Below, in pieces: positions 1-12,898 of a DNA stretch of 64,000 bases. Each line of letters opens with the position of its first letter. Positions within the stretch are counted from its first letter, which is position 1. Both the position numbers and the translations under genes were made by a program. The stretch comes from Panagrolaimus kolymaensis (lineage: Eukaryota; Nematoda; Chromadorea; Rhabditida; Panagrolaimidae), in assembly GCA_028622995.1 (NCBI GenBank), contig JAJQJQ010000002.1, forward strand, positions 6,696,001-6,760,000, given 5' to 3'. The notes beneath the pieces were generated by a model. The model worked only from the letters and a program-made list of their open reading frames with translations, made no database searches and was not told where the DNA came from.

Positions 1-1
1 C

Positions 2-980
2 ATCAGTTGTTTTATGAAGCAATTTGTTCAAAATGTAAGTTGATTTTACGCGAGCTTCATTACTCAAACCTCTTTGTTTTAGGATGAAGAACGTTCAATG
101 ATTTTAACTTTGTTAATGTCTAAAACTGGTGGAAGTGTCTTTCTTGATTTTCTTGGCATGATTATAAGCTCGGGATGTAATCTCTTTGGACTTTATGGAG
201 ACGAAAAAAAGAAGTTTTACAAGGTATGATTTTCTATTGTTCCAAGATTAATTGATTATGGTTGGTTTTTAGGCCGCTCAATCAACTCTCATCAAGCTTG
301 CGTTCTTTCCTGAAAGTACTGCTTTCTTCAACACCAAACTTCAACATCAAATTATTACTTATCCGAACTTTGTTATTTCTGTTCCAATTCGTTGGTCAAA
401 TGGATTTTTACAAAAGTACAAGTGTCTTGAAGAAAAATCTGGTTGCACTGAAGTTGCTGTTGGTCTTCGCAAATCTTTTACATATTCTCATTCTTATACC
501 ATTATGTGTCGTGGAAGTCTCGAAGCATGTCAAAAATTGGAAGCTATGTTTACTCCTGTTATCAAAGGATATGGTATCACATCAATGAAACAAATGAAGA
601 AGCACAAGTAAGTTGTTTTTACCCAGTTTGGTTTGAATTATACAGTCGTTTTTAGGCTTGAAAAGATGAATGATTTGCTTCAAGAGATGTTTGATTTTCC
701 TCCACACTTTACAAATTCGAGACATACTCATCATCCAAGAACTTCCAATGTTCGTCTGATTCATCCTCGGGCTGCCTCTCATCGTGGTATGGAATATCGC
801 GCTATCAACCATCGTGGCAATGAATCTCGTGTTACCATTCAACGTGATAATGATCTCCGAGCTGTCATCCAACATGGTAGTGAATCTAAACGTGGTTTCA
901 ATTCAAACAAATTTCGTCAAACTTATTGGAATACCACCTCACGCTTTGATATGGAAAAGAAAAGTAAAACAAATCTTTGA
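2..980 (+). CDS. 3' part of a protein with a possible KH-like domain
   Basis: Four exons close in frame: 2-34, 83-223, 273-607 and 656-980 (TGA), joined by 45-50 base introns. The start lies left of the window. I do not recognise the family. The middle (FVISVPIRW ... CLEEKSGCTEVAVGL ... IMCRGSLEACQKLEAM) has the strand-helix-helix-strand-strand-helix rhythm of a KH RNA-binding domain, but no clear GxxG loop, so this is only a suggestion. The last exon is rich in Arg and His and holds a loose repeat (HRGMEYRAINHRGNES..., QHGSES), plausible as a disordered nucleic-acid-binding tail. A polyadenylation-type AATAAA sits about 70 bases after the stop. Confidence 0.75.
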
Positions 981-1120
981 AAGTGTATAAATTTTTAACA
1001 TGTGTTTTGTATTTGTTTGTGCTTTCTATGAGTTTTGAAATGTTAAATAAAGTTTTTGTTAATACTTGTTTCTTTTTGTACCATTATTACATCACTTGAC
1101 TTTGAAACTTGCGTCTTTAC

Positions 1121-1218
1121 CAGTGTTGTAACGGCGGCGCCGCCTCGCCGCCGACCCACACTTTTTCGCGTCAAGAAAAAAAAAAGTGTGGGGCGGCGGC
1201 GCCGCCGTTACAACACTG
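1121..1218. mobile_element. hAT-type MITE (98 bp, GC-rich palindrome)
   Basis: Near-perfect palindrome whose ends read CAGTGTTGTAACGGC and its complement, flanked by the identical octamer GTCTTTAC at 1113-1120 and 1219-1226. An 8-bp target duplication with CAGTG-type termini is the hallmark of hAT superfamily elements (established). There is no coding capacity. The (GGC)n-rich arms contrast sharply with the AT-rich surroundings. The central loop holds a second pair, CCCACACTTTTT against AAAAAGTGTGGG. Confidence 0.8.
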
Positions 1219-1226
1219 GTCTTTAC

Positions 1227-4200
1227 CCCATTAATTAGCGATAAAGCTGGTTTGTTATGTATGTTCAAAGCATTCAAGTAACAATAAATGTTTCGTCATT
1301 ACTAAAGCAAAGACTGAAAATGAGCTTACATACTACCAATTGGACCAACTTCACCTTCTCAACATTTTAATAAACTTTAATAATCCACCGGAAAACTTTT
1401 CACCCAAATAAAATTTTGCTGATTCATTTTTTTTACAAATTAAAAACGGAAACAAAAAATGTGCGTCATTGAACTGTTTTTTTTAAACCACGACTTCCTT
1501 TTGTTTTGTTTTTTACAACACAACCAAACACGCATGCATCCACGCAGATGTGAGTCTTCTTCTCTTTTCCCCATTTCTCGCGAGAGTATGATTGTCATGT
1601 ATCTTTGACGAATAGGAAAGAACAATCAACGCAGGTCGATGATAATGGTGACAATGGAAATCAAATTTTGCAAACACAATTTTCATTCTAAATTCATTTT
1701 TTGTACAAAAAAATTTTTTTTCTATATAAACCAAACCATTCATTCATTTTCATGGTTGTTGCTATGTGAATGGTGAATGTTTACTCGACCGATGCTCTGT
1801 TAAAAAAGAGAATCATTTATTTTTTTTGTTGATCAAAACACGTTTGATAAATAAAAGGAAACGAAAAATAAGGAAAGGGGACGTTGGAGATGAGCCAAAT
1901 TTGTAGTTTAAGTTTCCAAATTTACGTCTTTTAATAATGATCTTTCGTCAAATTGGTGCAAAAATAGATTATTGTTGTGTGCTTTTGTAAATATTAAAAA
2001 TGTTCATACGTCAATGGTGATTTTTAAAAAAGCCTATAAAAGCCTCGATTGTTTAATATTTTTTAAACTGTAGCAACCTATTGAGGCAATATAAATTCTG
2101 AGAGATTGAGTGGTTTATCTTGGAGCTTTTGGCTATCGATTTTGAAATTCATTTATCCACCAAAATCATCCAACTAATATTTTTTTTTCAAGGCGTGAAT
2201 TTTTTTTCTAATCTTTGTCTAATATTTTTTTCTTTCGCCATGGTGAAATTTCTACTGTAGCTTGGCTCTTCTGCTATCTTTTTTTCTCGAGTGAAAAAAA
2301 ACTTAGTTTTTGTAGTTTCTGACAGAAATCTTGATACTTTTTTTTCGATTAACATACTTTCATGAAAGATCAAAATCAAGCATTTCCTAACCGCTCAAAG
2401 TTCTCGCTCAATCATATTAATCACAAAACACAATATTCCATGAATTAGTTGTTTTTTTTTCTCTTCCAAATTTTATAAATAAATAAATTAATATTTTTTC
2501 CAATTTGAGCTTTCTTTCCAACAATCATCCTTTGTTTGTTTTTGTTTAAACCTCTTTATTAATAACATCGTGATATTATTATTTTTGTTTGTTTTCTCCC
2601 ATTTTTTTATATTCGTTTGTTGAGGTCGTCGATGTTGAATAATTTTTATTTCATCAGAATCAAAGCGTGCAAAAAAAATGATTGACTGACCATAGTCCTG
2701 AAATACAAACAAATGGTGTCTTTTTTAGCGCTTTTTTCTTCCAAAAACAATATTGTTATTATTTCCTCCATTTGAACTTTAAAGTTTAAACATTGATACT
2801 TTTTTTGGAAATTCATTTATTTATTTTTTTCTAAGAAAATCACGTTTTTTATTTTTTTGTCTTCTTTTAATTGCAAAATTTATTAGTCATTGTTTTGAAC
2901 TGATTTTGATCATTGACGATAAAATGTGTGTGATCTGTTCAGGTGTGCAAGAAGCTTTGCTTTTATCTGGCCAAAAAAGAGACGAAAGATATCAAAAATA
3001 CTTTTGCAAAAAATAATAAAGTAAAATAACATCTAAAAAAGGTGGTCAATGGTTTTGACCATAAATAGACGGACTTTGAGATCACTACGACGAAATTACA
3101 TTTTTGCGCTGAGTAAAATTTAAGGATTTGCAAATTTTTGATGATTGTGACTAAGAAATCTTTTTCAGCAAATCCAAATCCATTGAAATCCAAAAATATG
3201 ATTCAATTGATTTTTATCTTCTTTTTTTCATGAATGAAAAAAAAAGAATACACGCTTATGTTAAAATAGTAACCGGAAATGAGCAGCAACACACCAGCCG
3301 AAATAAAAATTAGGGACGTCATTAATCTTTTTTTCGATCTTTGTTAATCAAAATGGCTGGCGTCTTTTAGTAATTTTGTGAGGAACACAAATGACTATTA
3401 AAAGTGGAAACTTTTTTTGCGGAGCCACCTGAAGGGGAAAATCTTTTTTTAGTAAGATTTTTTCTTTTTTGCATTGTAAATTTCAAATCGTAAAAAGTTT
3501 TTAAACTCATTATTTTCTTCGAAGATTATTTTAAGTTTAAGTATTTTGGGTTTCATTTTTTATTAAACTGCAAAAAGCTTTAAAAATTTTTATTTTCGGT
3601 TTCTTTCTATTTTTTTGACCCATTCATCGTCTCTTGGATGCGTTTCAAAATTATTCCTTCGCCTAATTGCTCATGATATTTTTTTATTAGAGTTTGATCA
3701 GCATTTCATCTTTTCGTTAATCAGTAGTGTAGGTATAAATAATTACAAAATTTTATGATTTTTGTTTAGTACAAAATTAAATAAACTTTATTTGCACTCA
3801 AATTTTATTTTTCTTTCGCTCATTTTTATTTTTTATTTTTCCCTATAAAAAGTCTACGACGATAAAATTAAATTTATGATTTTGTTCTTTGAAATTTTAA
3901 ATTACTTATTTTTTCTTTTTTTGGTTTCAAAAAATTTGTGTTTATCTAAAAAAGAAGAGTAATTAAATAAAAAATATATGAAATTTTATGTTGGAGTTTT
4001 CGCCTATATTTTTATTTTGTTTATTATTTTTTAAAGAAGAGTAACAAAAAAATTAAGGCAAATAATAATCATGGGTGATAAAGTGAAAGGCATAATTGAG
4101 TGATTTCGAAGTTAGTGTTGACAATCAAAAAGTTGAAGTTAGTCTGGGTAAAAAAATGGAAAAGTTCTAATTTTTTAGCAATTTTTTTATTGAAACTTAC

Positions 4201-6936
4201 AGTATTTAGTTAATCTTTATGTTGTTTTTCTTTCGCATTTGTTTATTCTAAATTATATGGAAATATTTTTTAAATTTATTGTTATTATTGTTTTCCAAAT
4301 TTTCACACGAGTCTTTAACCTTTTTTGTTACCATATTAGTTCAAAAACCCAAGAATTGTTTAGTCTTTTCTTGTTGTTTTCCACCCTCGCAAAATTGTTT
4401 TGTCTAAGATATTTCCATTGTCTCGTGCAAACTTGGAATTTCATGCACTCAATGATAGCGACATTGTCGTTTGTATTTTATTTTTCTGCAAAAATATTGT
4501 TTGCTAAATTAAACTTTATTGTTTCAGTTTAAACTTTTTTTTCATAATTTCTCACGAAAAAAACTAGTATTTAAACATTTTTATTTTACGAGTTTTGAAA
4601 AAATAATCTGTGAATTATTTCTTTTGTTTATGAATTTGAAGTTGAAATCCTTTTGGCTATACTGTAAGAAAGAAACTGGCACTGGTTGGTTAAATTTTAT
4701 ATTACTTTCTTCTTTGGGTTTTTGGAATAAGAATGAAGCATAAGATATCCGCAGAACATTTTGCCGGAATTCGCTATTAACTTTATTTTACCATATGTTT
4801 CGACATATTTTTTTTGGCGGTTAAGAATTAGCTCTGTTTCAAAACTCCTATTGCTAAAAATAATTACTGTACTTTGCTTTTTTCATTGCAACAAAGAAAC
4901 ATATTTCATTATTTCACTTTATTAATAGCGTCTGATCACGTTTTTTACTACTTTTTTTGATTTATCGAAAGTATGACCAATATTAAACCTTTGCTTTCGC
5001 TACATATACACGATGACTAAAAAAGCTTTTTCTCTAACCCGCTGTTGCTTAATTTTCTTCTTACATACTCCATTCAAAGAAAAAACCCCTCACAAAAACA
5101 CAAAAAAAAATTAGACATATCGCCGCCGCCGGAATAAAAAAAATGATGTTATTATCCCTTCGATTCTTCCTTCCTTTTTTATTTGAAAAAATACGTTGCT
5201 CTCTTTTTTTTTGCGAACGCGTTCAATCAAAAAAACTTTTGTGTTTTTGATGATTGAAAAGGTGTAAGAAAGAACAACAAAAAAAAAATAAGGGCTTTCT
5301 TAAATAATGTTTAGTGGTAGCCGTTTTTTTGTCGTTTAAAAAAAGAGAAGAAAAGAAGAGAAGAGAATGACACTGATTTTTAATTTGAAATCAAGCATAA
5401 AAAATGAAGAGAGAAAAAGAAAGAAAGAAACAAGGAATTGAATTTTCTTCTTCTTTTTGGTTTAATCAAGTTAGTTTCGTGTTTTTTTTTGGTGGTTTAC
5501 AGCTTAATTTTTTTTGGGGTTAAAGGAAAAGGAAATGAGAAAAGAGCGAATAACGTTGAAATGAATTTCAATGAAGTTTGGTTTTGCTTGTTGGTGATTT
5601 TAATAGTAGACGTTGGGCTATTCATGAATTCTTAAATTTTTTTACTGATATTAGTGAAGCATCTAACATTTTTATATCGCATTCATTTTTTGCGCCCGTT
5701 TCTTTAGTTTTACCAGAAAATATTGCCTTTCACCTTTTTCCATTCAAACCATAATTCTAGAAATATCGTATACTTATTTCGCTAGCAAACAATTAATCAC
5801 CACGATGCCACGATTAATTAATGCTACTTCCAATCAACCACGTGTTTGTTATTCTTCAACCTACTGTAGTTCTCTTTTTCTTACTTGTATTTTAAAAGCT
5901 CAAGGTTGTTATTATTTATTCTTGTTTCTTTTTTTTCCTCTCCCTTGTTTGCTGCTTTATATGTTTTTTTTTGTTTCTGATTTTTTGCACAAATTTGCTT
6001 GCTTTTTCTTTTCCTTTATTGGTTAATTATGTGTGACTCTTTCTTTTTCTTTTTTTTCTAATGTTTTTCTCTTTTGTTTTTCAAAAACAAGCTTTTTATT
6101 TCTGCGGTTTTTACTATTTTAATCGATTTGAAACTAATAAAAAATTAACAAAGTTTTTTTAAACTAAAAAAGTTTAAAAAAAATAAAGTTGTAATAGTAC
6201 GATTTTTTTGTTTGTTTGCTCTTTGCACTTCCTTTTCTTTGCAGCAACGTCTCTTTTTATGGCCATTAAATTAATTACTCATTGTCTGATTTTTTTTTGA
6301 AAAGTTTGAAAGTCTTAAAAGTAAATTTAGTACTTTTATTTATTATTAGTCATTTGATTTTGGTTTGAAAGGAAAAGTATATTCTAGGAAAGTTTTTGCG
6401 ATGAAGCTCAAGCCCAAAGTTTCGAATAAAAAAGCCATTGTTTTTCTAAAAATAATTGTTGCACTTTTGTAGAAAGTTTTGTCTTTTTTGAAGGTCAAAG
6501 GCGCGACCGATGGTTCTCGTGTGCCAATTAAGGTCACTAAACTTTAAAAAATTAAAAAAACATTTTAGTCATCTTTATTTGTTTATTCACATTTAAAAAT
6601 TCTTATTCCATCACTGTTCAAATGCCTTATTAACTATAAAGGAAGAGGCGTTATTTTACAAAAAAATGTTTTACAAAAATAGAAATAGCTTCAACAATGA
6701 TTTTTTTTATAATATTTAGACACCTGTATAAATTTGTCATCTCTGGAAAAAAATATGCCCACGCGGAGGGAGTGTTTTTTGAAAAATAAAAAAAACATTG
6801 CAATTAAAGTCAGTCATTTTTGAGCTATATAAATTAAATTAAATTTACAAAAAGCAACTTACTTATTTACTATTCATAAAAATGCGAACGAACACGCTTT
6901 TTTTATTTATTATAATTAAATCTTACGAAGGTTATT
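1227..6936. other. gene-poor AT-rich stretch
   Basis: I see no supportable gene in these 5.7 kb on either strand. Open frames are short and low-complexity (Phe/Lys/Leu from poly-T and poly-A). There are many A and T homopolymers of 7-10 bases, and no repeat unit that I could trace elsewhere in the window. A short frame beginning with ATG at 5805 followed by a GTTGTT could be a first exon, but nothing downstream supports it. The stretch could be intergenic or the long intron of a gene I cannot see. Confidence 0.5.
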
Positions 6937-6940
6937 TTAA

Positions 6941-7131
6941 AGGGACATAGCTATTTCATGCCTTTTCAAAAATTTCGATACTGGGGCTGATAGGAACAGT
7001 CGGGGCGGCGCGTGTTTGAATTACCGTGTCACTTCTGTCTTACACGGTAATTCAAACACGCGCCTTACCAAGTGTAACTTTCAGTGCCCGCAAACGAAAT
7101 TTCAAAAAAGGCATGAAATAGCTATGTCCCT
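6941..7131. mobile_element. TTAA-flanked MITE (191 bp), piggyBac-like
   Basis: Terminal inverted repeats begin AGGGACATAGCTATTTCATG and match the right end with about 30 paired bases. The element sits exactly between two TTAA tetramers (6937-6940 and 7132-7135), the target duplication typical of piggyBac-type elements. Inside is a second, perfect 23-base inverted repeat (7007-7029 against 7042-7064), so the single strand would fold into a double-stepped hairpin. No open frame. Confidence 0.75.
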
Positions 7132-7135
7132 TTAA

Positions 7136-8875
7136 GGTAGGTAAAAATAACTCATATTTTAAATACCTTATTTTAGTGAGAAAAAAACGATTAAATTAGG
7201 ATTAATACGTCAAAGTCTGACGCTTGACTTTGTTTTGTAGTTATTTTAAAACCTTTTCCAAAAACTATATAAAAGCGAGTTTAGTTTGGTAAAAATTCAT
7301 TTTATCAACTTCTAAAGTTTAGGTTTTAAGAATTTTCTTAAAAAATTAAACATGAAACCTTTTGCTATGAGACTATTTTCCTATTTTACCATGAATACTC
7401 TAAAAATTGTTGCTATACGATTTTACTCATTAACCTTTTATTTTGCTGCACCAAATTTGTTTACAAAAAAAAACATGACCCTTTGATTTACAAACTTTTA
7501 AGGTTGTTCGTTTTTTATCAAACAAAACAAAAAAGAACAAATTGATAAGTTTTATTTTTTTGTGCTACACATCCATCTTTTTTTTAAAATTAATTTTTGA
7601 CAATCTATTAATTAATATTCTTTCTGTTCTTTAAAAAAAATTGCGATAATCGCGGTTATTTGTTTTCTTCATTCCAAAGAAAAAATTCCACGTCTTTTTC
7701 ATTTTTCTTCTTCCTGAATCATTAAGTGTCCGTTCGTTCTCGATTACTTGCTTTTTTGTTTGCTGTTATTCCTGTTGATGATAACTGATCTAATTTATTA
7801 TTTCTTACATTGACATTCTCGCATTTTTAACATTTTTAAAATATTTTTCATCTTTTCCGTTTTTATCTCCGCTATTTATTTTTCCCATCCATTATCATCT
7901 CGTTGTCACCCACCATCGCCACCAACAAACACACCTTGTTTTTTTTGATTTATTAAAAATAAAATTAGTTTTTGCAAAGAAAAATTCAAAGCATTTTCAG
8001 TTTTTACGCCTATCTTTTTTCTTTTCTTTTGCAAAAAAAAAAGCCGCTGCCGAGAGATTTCGCCTGCTCGGCTCTGCATCTCCCAGACGACACGAACAAC
8101 CAACAATGGAATGCAGCAAAGAAAAACGAGAAAATCCCCTTGATAATTTGATAAACCTTTTATTTTCTTTCCACTACTTTCCTCTTTTTTTTTACTTCAG
8201 TCACAAACTTTTCCTTTAAAACTGAACCAGAAAAAAAAATAATATAAAAAGTAGCTGTAAATCCAAAGAAACTAAACTTTATAAATGCAAAAGAAATTTT
8301 TTTCATTGGTCAAAAAAAAGTTTAAAAAAAAAGAGTTATATAGTTTTTTTTACTTTTTTAAAGTTTTTTTTTATTCTTCGAGTTCGTTGCTTCTTCTTCG
8401 TGTTTAAAAAAAAGTCTTCATTTTGATTGTAAAAAAAGTGGGAAAAAAAGAGGAGGTTACATTTGAAGTGATGGGTAGGTATGTACTTAAGGAGGAAAGG
8501 TCGGCGGCCATCTTACAAGAAAATGGATGGAAAATTTAGTCGTCTTTTTTGATTTTTTTCTTTCTCTCAAGTTTGATGGCGGCTACTAGTCAATCAGTCC
8601 TTAACTTTGAAAATTTAATTTTAACCTTTGCCTTTTTTATGTTTAATTCGTTTATTTAATTTCCTTGTTGATCGTGATTGTTCTTTCTCCTTCCGGCAAT
8701 TTTATTTTCACCTTCCGGTCGGTCTGATTGCAATGATAGTAACGCAAATTTAATATTCCTATCACGTGTGCGTGCCTTTGACGAGAATAATTATATTTTG
8801 ATTTCATGATAACATTTTTCTTACAATTTATGTTTTTCAGAATCACAAAATAAAACTTCTAATAAACTAAAAAGC
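7136..8875. other. intergenic DNA with a CT/GC-richer patch
   Basis: No gene seen. Bases 7880-8110 are richer in C and G than the surroundings (runs such as CACCCACCATCGCCACC and CTCGGCTCTGCATCTCCC), which in this window tends to occur upstream of genes and could be promoter or 5' leader sequence. The rest is poly-T/poly-A rich. Confidence 0.4.
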
Positions 8876-9145
8876 ATGTCGATATCTGTAGTAAACGACC
8901 CTCAATTACCCGCTGAATTATATGAAATTTTATTTCGACCAAATCAAACCTTATTCAGCCAACGTTTAAATTCAATTATGAAACCCATTTCCATCACTCT
9001 TTCTCTACCATCATTAAAATCCATTAATTCCTCGATAACAACAAATACATCCAATCAATCGACGATTACCCAAATGCAAGAATCATTTATTCCATCTACG
9101 TCCATGGTAAATTCATTTTTGAGAATATCAAATCGATTTTTGTAA
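8876..9145 (+). CDS. small hypothetical protein
   Basis: Open frame of 89 codons starting with ATG at 8876, 36 bases after a good acceptor (TGTTTTTCAG ending at 8840) that has no visible donor and therefore looks like a trans-splice site. The product is Ser/Thr/Asn-rich and has no recognisable motif. A GTAAAT following the ATG codon at 9101-9103 could be a donor, in which case this is only a first exon. Composition is less biased than in the neighbouring random frames, but evidence for function is weak. Confidence 0.4.
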   Translation: MSISVVNDPQLPAELYEILFRPNQTLFSQRLNSIMKPISITLSLPSLKSINSSITTNTSNQSTITQMQESFIPSTSMVNSFLRISNRFL

Positions 9146-10129
9146 AAACAAAAAAAAAATCCATTTGTAAATTTGTTGTTTTATATCATTTTCTCGTTTA
9201 ATGTTAAAAAAACCATTTTTTATTATTATCGATCTCGACTTTTATATATTATTATTACATTTTTTTGTTTAAATTTAATCTTTCAAAAATAAAACCTTAA
9301 GTAAAATTGTTAAATATCAGTTTCAAGCAACGTCAAAAAAACACATGGAAACCCAATAAAAAACTTTGAATACCAAAAGTTAGCAGTTTATTAACATTTT
9401 TGGGCCAAGATGCGATAAAAAAAAGGCATACTTGTCTCTTGATTTTTCATTTTTCGAGCTTTAGTATTATTATTAAATTTCAAATCCAAATCACTGACAA
9501 TAATATGCTTCAATGAAGTTTTATTATTCTTTCGCTTGCAAAAAAAGAATCAAGCGACGACAATCATCTGATCATCATTTGCTGGCTGACGTAAATAAAA
9601 GCTTTTCACACAAAACAAAATAAAAAAAAAGATGTTTCAAACAAAATAATAAAATCTTGTAAGATTACAAAGGTTAGTCAAACAACAATAATATTGTTAC
9701 AATACAAAGCTTAAAAAAAGTTTTTTTTTGCGTCATAAAATTTTTTTCAAAAACGTGCTTTAAAAATTTTTTGCAAACAATAAAATGAAAAGAAAATCAT
9801 GGATCAAAGTGGTATAAACAGATAAAGCTATTTTTATTTCACTTAGAATCACTGCCCTAAACTTGAAAAATAATATGTTTAATCACTATCATAAAGGTAG
9901 TTTCTAAATAAATACATGGAAAGTAAAATCACAAAATTTGATGCAAAAAGAAATTGCGATGGAAAGATAAAGGTGCTAAAGAGCATCCAAAAAAGTCAGA
10001 TTTTTTTCCCTAATTTATTCAAAACAAAAAAAATTACTAACAATAAAAGTACACATGTACAAAAAGAAGAAAAATTACATACAAAAAACACTTAAAATCT
10101 TCCATAGAAAAATCAACAACAAATTTAAG
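9146..10129. other. intergenic, nothing recognised
   Basis: AT-rich, no gene or repeat recognised. The right part would be the 3' flank of the kinase gene that ends at 10130. Confidence 0.4.
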
Positions 10130-11313
10130 TTAGATAGAATATTGACCAAGTTTCATTTTATGTTCATCATCAAGTTGTCGAAATCTTTTATTCATTTTCA
10201 CAGCTATAAGATGAGCTTGTCGAGCATCAGGTCGGTAATGTGGCAATCTTGAAAGGCATGCAGTGAGATATTGTCGAAGCTAAAAATGCATTAAGTAAGT
10301 TAAGAATAATCCAAACATAAGAGTAGTGAAAGCAAACCTTTGATGAATAACGATTTGAAGTTAATGGAATCAATTGAACGGTGGATATTCTCTTATTCAA
10401 TGAAAACACGTTCTTTTTTTCGCCATAGAAAGGTGATCGAAGGTTGCAAAGTTCATATAAAATACATCCAAGAGACCAGATATCACTGCGGAAATGGTAT
10501 CCACCACAACAGCTTCTTTCGGGTGCCATATAATATTCACTGAAAAAGAGAAGGATAAAGTAATGAATGTAAACAGAAGAAGATAAGAACCATACGTTCC
10601 AACAGTAGTTTGTGCTTGCATAGTTTTTTGACTGAAGATGCGAGAAAGTCCTAAATCACCAATTTTGCAGACTCCGTTTGAAGTAAGAAATATATTAGCT
10701 GGTTTCAAATCTGAAAAATAAGCACAATAGTAAGCAAGCAAAATGAACAACATATTGGAAATTAGCTACAAATATCAATAAGCACTTTTAACAAAAACGT
10801 ACCTCGGTGCAAAATTCGGCAATCATGTAAATCTTTCAATCCTCTGCAAATTTGATGCATGTATGACCATATGACTTTCTCAGAAAATAAGGTACCACGA
10901 TGTTGACGTTCCTAAAACACATAATATTCAAATAAGTTTCATATCAAAGTGAAAGTAAGACGCTTACTTGAATTTTGTATGTCAAATCTCCATCGGTAGC
11001 ATATTCAAGTGAAATGTACAAATGCTTTTCAGTTAAGAATGCTTCATAAAACATAATAACATTTGGACTTTGAACAATTTTCAAGAGATGAATTTCATTG
11101 AGGCATAATTCAGAGTATTTTGGATTGAAGTTAGACAACTGAAAAAGCAACATAATAATTAGTTGTTTAACAAAAAGATGAAGAAAATAAAAGAAAACTT
11201 ACTCGTATTTTTTTCAATGCAACCGGAAATTCAGATTTTAAATGATATGCCAAGAAAACATCAGAGAATGCACCTTCACCAATTTTTCGAGTTACCTTGT
11301 AATTATGAGTCAT
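10130..11313 (-). CDS. NEK6/7-like serine/threonine protein kinase
   Basis: Six exons on the minus strand close in frame (11313-11203, 11138-10968, 10911-10803, 10710-10596, 10539-10338, 10279-10130), giving 285 residues that are essentially one kinase domain. Visible motifs: glycine loop GEGAFSDVF (about residue 11), VALKK lysine, HRDLKPANIFL catalytic loop (about 129), GDLGLSR in place of DFG, a GT..YYMAPE activation segment, and SDIWSLGCILYEL. The DLGL and HRD.KPAN.F pair is typical of NEK6/NEK7, which act in mitosis and, in worms, in moulting (family knowledge). The tail is short with no coiled coil. The start was chosen because TTCACTTTTTTAG lies 19 bases upstream, a likely trans-splice acceptor; an upstream in-frame ATG overlaps that acceptor. 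Confidence 0.88.
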
Positions 11314-11921
11314 CGTTGGTGTTAGAAGTGTAACTAAAAAAGTGAACATTATAATAAATTCTTTAAATTAATAAAACAAGTAACGACAAAACGCGTGGGA
11401 TGAATGGAGAAAGTCTTATGGAAGAAGCAATAAAAAACAAAACTTGAAAACGATGGAATATTTTTAGAGTCAAAAAAAACACGCTTGCTGTATCAAAATT
11501 GCATTGATTTGACATTTGAAATATTACAAAACAAAGAATTTTCTAGTTACTCGTATTAGTCCATTCGATAAACGAAAGTAATGCCCAAAAATGTGTAAAC
11601 CAAAAAGGCGCCCTAAATTTCTTTGACTGTTTCACCAAAAATGCCCTAAACCTTTAAAGCTTTACAATATCTTGGCACTCTATTATGGCTAAAGGAGTAA
11701 AAAATGCTTCAACATAAACAACAAACTTTTTAGGTAGTTGCTTTCAAATTGCAGACAAACCAAAACGATAACGAACTAATTTTCTGAAGCTATGACCTCA
11801 ACGAGCTTGTAATAAATATTTTAAGTTAATGAAACGTATATTCACAGAAGTTAAAGAGAAAAAAAAGAATTTATCTAACTACAATTTGATAAAATTGTTA
11901 CACACATATATACAAACATTG
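11314..11921. other. intergenic, nothing recognised
   Basis: About 600 bases between two minus-strand genes. No open frame or repeat of note; presumably the kinase promoter/outron and the 3' flank of nothing on the plus strand. Confidence 0.4.
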
Positions 11922-12898
11922 TTAATATTTTTTGTTTTTTGGTAAGCATTCCATTTCAACAGTTTCTCCAGAACCATCTTGTTGAGTTACATCAGATTTA
12001 AGCATAGCTTCAAGTTTCTTTTTTGTGGAATCAACAGCATGCTCTTGAGAAAATAAATGTTTTGGATTATCTTTGACATCATCATCATAAGGAAACAAAA
12101 TAGCATCTTTAGGATTGGTTGCATTTGTGATAGCTTCAGCTGAAACAGGTGGAGGTCGTCGAATTGTACGTAGAGATGAACGAGATGCTCGATTTTGACG
12201 CATTCTTTTTGCATCATCTTTTGTCATTTTGTTCAAAGCCTAAAACAAATATTTAAGTGTTAGTTAACGATAACAAATGATTAAGCAAATACCATCATAT
12301 CAGCAGCAGAATCACTAAGTTCCTGAACATCTTCAGAACGTTGTTCACTCAAAGGAGTTTTAGCAGCAGCAGCAACAATTGGATGTACAGCATGAGTTGG
12401 TGGATGTACAGGAGTAATTGAACGTGCTGAATTGAATGTTGGAGTTTTTTGAGATAATAACGTACTAGTTGAAGATGGTGGTGGAGTCAAAGGTTTTGGT
12501 CGAGATGGAGCCGAATGAAGAGCCACTTGAAATCCAGGATCACGAGTATGAGGACAAAAATGTGTTTCTTTCATTGATGGCATCACAGATTGAAGTACTT
12601 TGGATGGTGGAGGAGTTGTTCGAATTTGATGATGTTGAAGAGGTGGTGGACGTGGAGTTGGCAAACAAAATGATTCTGGAACAGATGGTGGAGAAATAAC
12701 TTCAGTTGGTTCTTGAATTTGAGTTGAGATGCATTCAGATGGATTTGATGAATGTTGTTTACGTAACCAATATCGGCCAATAATAATAGATCCAAGTACG
12801 ATGAGTGCAGCTAGAAGTCCCAAAAGCAAAGGTTCAGTAAAATAATGTTCTTCACCAGCCACATTTGGCGTTGTTGCAATCATTTCTGCAGCATTCAT
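11922..12898 (-). CDS. single-pass proline-rich membrane protein
   Basis: Two exons (12898-12293 and 12239-11922) give 307 residues. The N terminus is short and extracellular or lumenal; a strong hydrophobic helix follows at about residues 22-42 (LLLGLLAALIVLGSIIIG), then a basic stop-transfer RYWLRK. The long cytoplasmic tail is rich in Pro, Ser and Thr (PPSVP, PRPPPL, TPPPS, LTPPPS), suitable for SH3/WW-type partners, and ends in a charged region with an acidic DDDVKD. No signal peptide, so a type III orientation is likely. I do not recognise the family. The long tail with regular codon use and a clean 53-base intron supports a real gene. Confidence 0.75.

Noticed and set aside
5805..6026. 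A first coding exon beginning MPRLINATSNQ
   Set aside because: Composition is plausible for 33 codons, but no following exon, homology or trans-splice site supports it.
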